Shown here: positions 61,594 to 64,000 of the stretch, piece after piece
Numbering within the stretch: the first letter of the stretch is position 1
How the letters are laid out: every line of letters starts with the position of its first letter
Assembly: GCF_026339955.1 (NCBI RefSeq)
Contig: NZ_JAPEPW010000001.1
Location: 4,273,001-4,337,000, forward strand
Length of the DNA: 64,000 nucleotides
From: Streptomyces sp. NBC_01549
GTDB lineage: Bacteria > Actinomycetota > Actinomycetes > Streptomycetales > Streptomycetaceae
Direction of reading: 5' to 3'
Position numbers and translations under genes: made by a program
Notes under the pieces: generated by a model
What the model saw: the letters and a program-made list of their open reading frames with translations, nothing else
Told to the model about the DNA's origin: nothing
The model's database searches: none

Positions 61594-63294
61594 TCAGACC
61601 ACCTTCTTGCCCTTGACCGCTGACTTGACCATGCCGGACAGCATGGCGCGGCCGAGGGCCCGCATCTCCTGCGGTGCCTGGGTGTTGGCCCACCACATGA
61701 ACTTCATCATGGTGGGCGTGCTGGCACGGAAGTAGCGGTGGTTCTCGTCGTCCTTCCAGCCGAAGGGCGTATTGATCACGTCGCAGTCCCGGATGGCCTG
61801 GAAGACGATGTCGGCCGCGGTGTCGCCGTCCAGTGTGCCGGCCTCGTACTTCTCGCAGGTTTCGGCGGTGATGTCGAGGAGGTGCTTGAAGCTGGAGCTG
61901 TCGGGCCACCACAGGCCGGGGTAGGCGGCGTTCTCCAGGTCCTTGAAGTGCTGCTCGTTGCCGTCCAGTTGATAGTCCTGCCGTGCTCGGAGCAGGCGCA
62001 TGGTGGCCGGTGTGGTGAACGACGCCCAGACCCGGAACACCGCGTTCCAGAGCCGGAAGTGCGAGAACGAGATGTACGAGGCGTTCACGAGCTCGTCGTT
62101 GTAGTGGAGCAGCCCCTGCTCCAGCTCCTCGACGTACTCGAAGCGGTCCACGGAGAAGTCGTCCTCGCGGATGGCGTCGAGGAGCCGGCCGGCGAGTGCG
62201 TCGACCACCTCGAAGGTGTTGGAGAGGCCGCGGGAGTACAGCGGGTCGATGAACCCGGCCGCGTGGGACATCAGGCACCAGCGGTGGCCGATGGTCTTCT
62301 TGGAGGAGTACTGCAGCCGGTCCGTGGACACCCACTCGCGGACCCGCTTGGCGCCCTCGAACTGGCGTTTCACGGCGGGATACTGATCCAGGTAGTGGTT
62401 GAACTCCTCGTCGGGAGTCATGTCCTGGGGCTTGGGGTACAGACGCTCGTCGAAGGTGAGCCCGACGCTGCACAGCGGGTTCTTCGAGTCCTTGTAGTTG
62501 TCGAACGGAATGATCCAGAACCAGCCCCGCTCGATCAGGTGGTGCAGGGTCCCGCCATGGAAGGGGGCCTCGGCCGGCGGGAGGAGGTTCTCGGGGTAGT
62601 TGCAGACCTCGTCGTACGGTTTGATCCCGACGTAGTGGGTGAACAGCGAGCGCGCGTGGTGCTTGTGACGCGGCGGGTTCTCCCGCAGATCGAACTTCTG
62701 TGCCAGGGGCGAGCGAAAGCCGCTGGCGTCGATGAGGAACTTGACGCGGAACACCTCGCCGTTCTGCCCGGTGACCGTGACAGCGTCGTCGTCGAAGTCC
62801 AGGGAGGTCGCGCGCCAGTTCTGCCGCAGCGTGCAGCCGTACTTCGCGGCCACACTCAGGTAGTAGGAGTCGGTGTCCTGCCGGTAGAGGTGACTGGCCT
62901 CCGTCAGCATCTTGGGGATGACGAACATGGTGGCTTCGCGCGGGTCGGGCTCGCGCCCTTTCTTGTGCGTGACGAAGCCGAAGCTCTGCTTCCTGCCGTG
63001 GTGCGGGCCGATGTTCTCGGTGACGGCCTTGATGTCGAGAAGGTGCTTGATCTCGGGCACGTCGTAGCGCACGGCCAGGTTGTGCAGCCACTCCACCAGC
63101 TGCGGGTTCTGCGACTCCCCGACCGCGAACCGCGGGTGCTGGCCCGCGTCGACGAGCAGCACCTTCGCACCCTGGCGCGCCAGGATGGCGCCGGTGATCG
63201 AGCCCGCCAGGCCCGAACCCAGGATCGCGACATCGTATTCGGGCGCCTTGTGGGCCTCGGGGGCTTCGTTCGTTGCCTCAGCCTTGCGGGTCAA
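61594..63294 (-). CDS. Flavin-dependent halogenase-like FAD oxidoreductase
   Basis: About 566 residues. The FAD fingerprint is LGSGLAGSITGA (residues 25-36), GESQNP (59-64) is the conserved GES region of halogenases, LIDASGFRS (187-195) follows, and GWFWIIPFDN (257-266) matches the WxWxIP halogenase motif. The catalytic lysine expected near residue 80 is not certain: K83 in VPEIKHLLD is a candidate. The start is TTG 63294 with AGAGGAG upstream. It belongs to the polyketide cluster's outer part and would be expected to act on an electron-rich aromatic ring. Family assignment is good; chlorinating activity is inference. Confidence 0.8.
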   Translation of the reverse strand: MTRKAEATNEAPEAHKAPEYDVAILGSGLAGSITGAILARQGAKVLLVDAGQHPRFAVGESQNPQLVEWLHNLAVRYDVPEIKHLLDIKAVTENIGPHHGRKQSFGFVTHKKGREPDPREATMFVIPKMLTEASHLYRQDTDSYYLSVAAKYGCTLRQNWRATSLDFDDDAVTVTGQNGEVFRVKFLIDASGFRSPLAQKFDLRENPPRHKHHARSLFTHYVGIKPYDEVCNYPENLLPPAEAPFHGGTLHHLIERGWFWIIPFDNYKDSKNPLCSVGLTFDERLYPKPQDMTPDEEFNHYLDQYPAVKRQFEGAKRVREWVSTDRLQYSSKKTIGHRWCLMSHAAGFIDPLYSRGLSNTFEVVDALAGRLLDAIREDDFSVDRFEYVEELEQGLLHYNDELVNASYISFSHFRLWNAVFRVWASFTTPATMRLLRARQDYQLDGNEQHFKDLENAAYPGLWWPDSSSFKHLLDITAETCEKYEAGTLDGDTAADIVFQAIRDCDVINTPFGWKDDENHRYFRASTPTMMKFMWWANTQAPQEMRALGRAMLSGMVKSAVKGKKVV

Positions 63295-63414
63295 GCTGCT
63301 CTCCTCTTCTCGATGTCCCGCGGCGCGATCTTCCGCGCCGCGGTCTGAGGTATGGCCGATCAGGTTGAGGAATCACTGGGAGCACACCGCGAGGTGTGCG
63401 TACGGGACACGGAC

Positions 63415-64000
63415 TCAAACGCCCTGGAGGGGACGGCCGAACCAGCGGGTGAGGGCGTCGGCGAGGCCGTCGGCGGAGCTGCCGGCCTCGCCCCAGGCGA
63501 TATAGCCGTCAGGACGCACCAGCAGGTTGGCCGCGGGCGCCGCGGGGTCGTGGCGGGCCGCGGTGACGACATCGATACGGTCGCTCCACCTGGCAGCGAT
63601 CTCGCGCAGTCCGGGGCTGTCGTGGAGGTCGAGCAGCAGGCCGCGCCCCTTGTGCAGCAGCTCGTAGGTGGTCGATTTCTCCTCCCCGATCAGCAGCTCC
63701 TGGTCGGGCAGCCGTCGGCCGAGAAGCGGGTGGTGGCCAGGGCCGACGTCATAGGTGATGTCGAGGCCCGTGACCATTCCCACGAGGTGGCGCTGCACTT
63801 CGTCGAGCCGCACCAACTCGGTGAAGACGTCACGAAGCGGCTGCATCTCCGGCCCGCCGAGGTAGAGAGAGCGCTGCACCAGGGTGTTGGCGACAATGCG
63901 GGCTCCCACCGGGTGCCGCTCGCTGTGGTAGGTGTCGAGAAGTCCGGCAGGGGCGTGGCCCTTGACCTCGGCGGCGAGCTTCCACGCCAGATTGACGACG
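63415..64000 (-). CDS. FAD-dependent aromatic monooxygenase, C-terminal part (5' end beyond window)
   Basis: The frame remains open to base 64000 (VVNLAWKLAAEVKGHAPAGL, then LDTYHSERHPVGARIV), so the N-terminal FAD part lies outside the window. The visible section matches the second half of PgaE/JadH-like monooxygenases: VGMVTGLDITYDVGPGHHPL, LGRRLPDQELL and NLLVRPDGYIAWGEAG in the C-terminal domain. It is a third relative of the enzymes at 47597 and 49104. It lies 120 bases upstream of the halogenase-like gene on the same strand. Confidence 0.93.
   Translation of the reverse strand, partial: VVNLAWKLAAEVKGHAPAGLLDTYHSERHPVGARIVANTLVQRSLYLGGPEMQPLRDVFTELVRLDEVQRHLVGMVTGLDITYDVGPGHHPLLGRRLPDQELLIGEEKSTTYELLHKGRGLLLDLHDSPGLREIAARWSDRIDVVTAARHDPAAPAANLLVRPDGYIAWGEAGSSADGLADALTRWFGRPLQGV

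Noticed and set aside
60803..63091. Long minus-strand frame of 762 codons across the TIGR03086 gene and halogenase-like gene
   Set aside because: It crosses a strong terminator and a divergent gene, its composition is shadow-like, and the halogenase-like frame carries the motifs.

Overview
The window is high-GC actinobacterial DNA, almost certainly from a Streptomyces. The codon use, the GTG/TTG starts, the whiJ/DUF397/ATPase cassette, the cellobiose (ceb) operon with CebR boxes and the intergenic repeats typical of streptomycetes all point this way. Most genes are chromosomal housekeeping or accessory genes. The right-hand third is a type II polyketide gene cluster.

Layout. 1-1494: the 3' end of a nonribosomal peptide synthetase (adenylation plus carrier domain), followed by a hairpin terminator and a tRNA-Lys(CTT). 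1715-10541: a putative catabolic locus with an IclR regulator, a four-gene polar-compound ABC importer of the Ehu type, a DUF3830 protein, an amidase, a D-2-hydroxyacid dehydrogenase and two maleate-isomerase/Asp-Glu-racemase-like enzymes. 10968-16127: a luciferase-like oxidoreductase, a PAS-GGDEF-EAL c-di-GMP enzyme and a secreted M6-type metalloprotease. 16218-21928: a second identical tRNA-Lys, a primase/polymerase-like protein whose stop codon lies in that tRNA, a small helical protein, and a three-gene operon encoding a Cas4/RecB-like nuclease, an unknown protein and an Upf1/Dna2-like SF1 helicase (a possible split Dna2-like machine). 21825-32101: PAP2 phosphatase, histidine phosphatase, HTH regulator, unknown proteins, spermidine-synthase-like protein, two-component system, a chitinase interrupted by an in-frame TGA, and a methyltransferase. 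32158-33917: a TnpB element and the remnant of a PIN-domain gene. 33966-35727: DUF397 / WhiJ-like / ATPase cassette. 35827-42186: bglC-cebG-cebF-cebE and divergent cebR, with two CebR operators. 42223-43571: kinase-like protein and acetyltransferase.

44023-64000 (open at the right edge) is an angucycline-type cluster with jadomycin-like gene order. On the minus strand, reading downstream, it has a biotin carboxylase, a JadI-type cyclase, KS-alpha, chain-length factor, ACP, ketoreductase, aromatase/cyclase, two FAD monooxygenases, an alpha/beta hydrolase, a broken MFS exporter, and the carboxyltransferase beta and epsilon subunits. Upstream lie an atypical JadR1-like response regulator and a divergent ScbR/JadR2-like TetR receptor. 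Beyond these are a WYL regulator, a TIGR03086 protein, a flavin halogenase-like enzyme and a third, partial FAD monooxygenase. The acyl-CoA carboxylase genes supply malonyl-CoA, the minimal PKS builds the chain, ketoreductase/aromatase/cyclase fold it into a benz[a]anthracene, and the flavoenzymes tailor it. Family assignments come from motif reading only; no database search was run.
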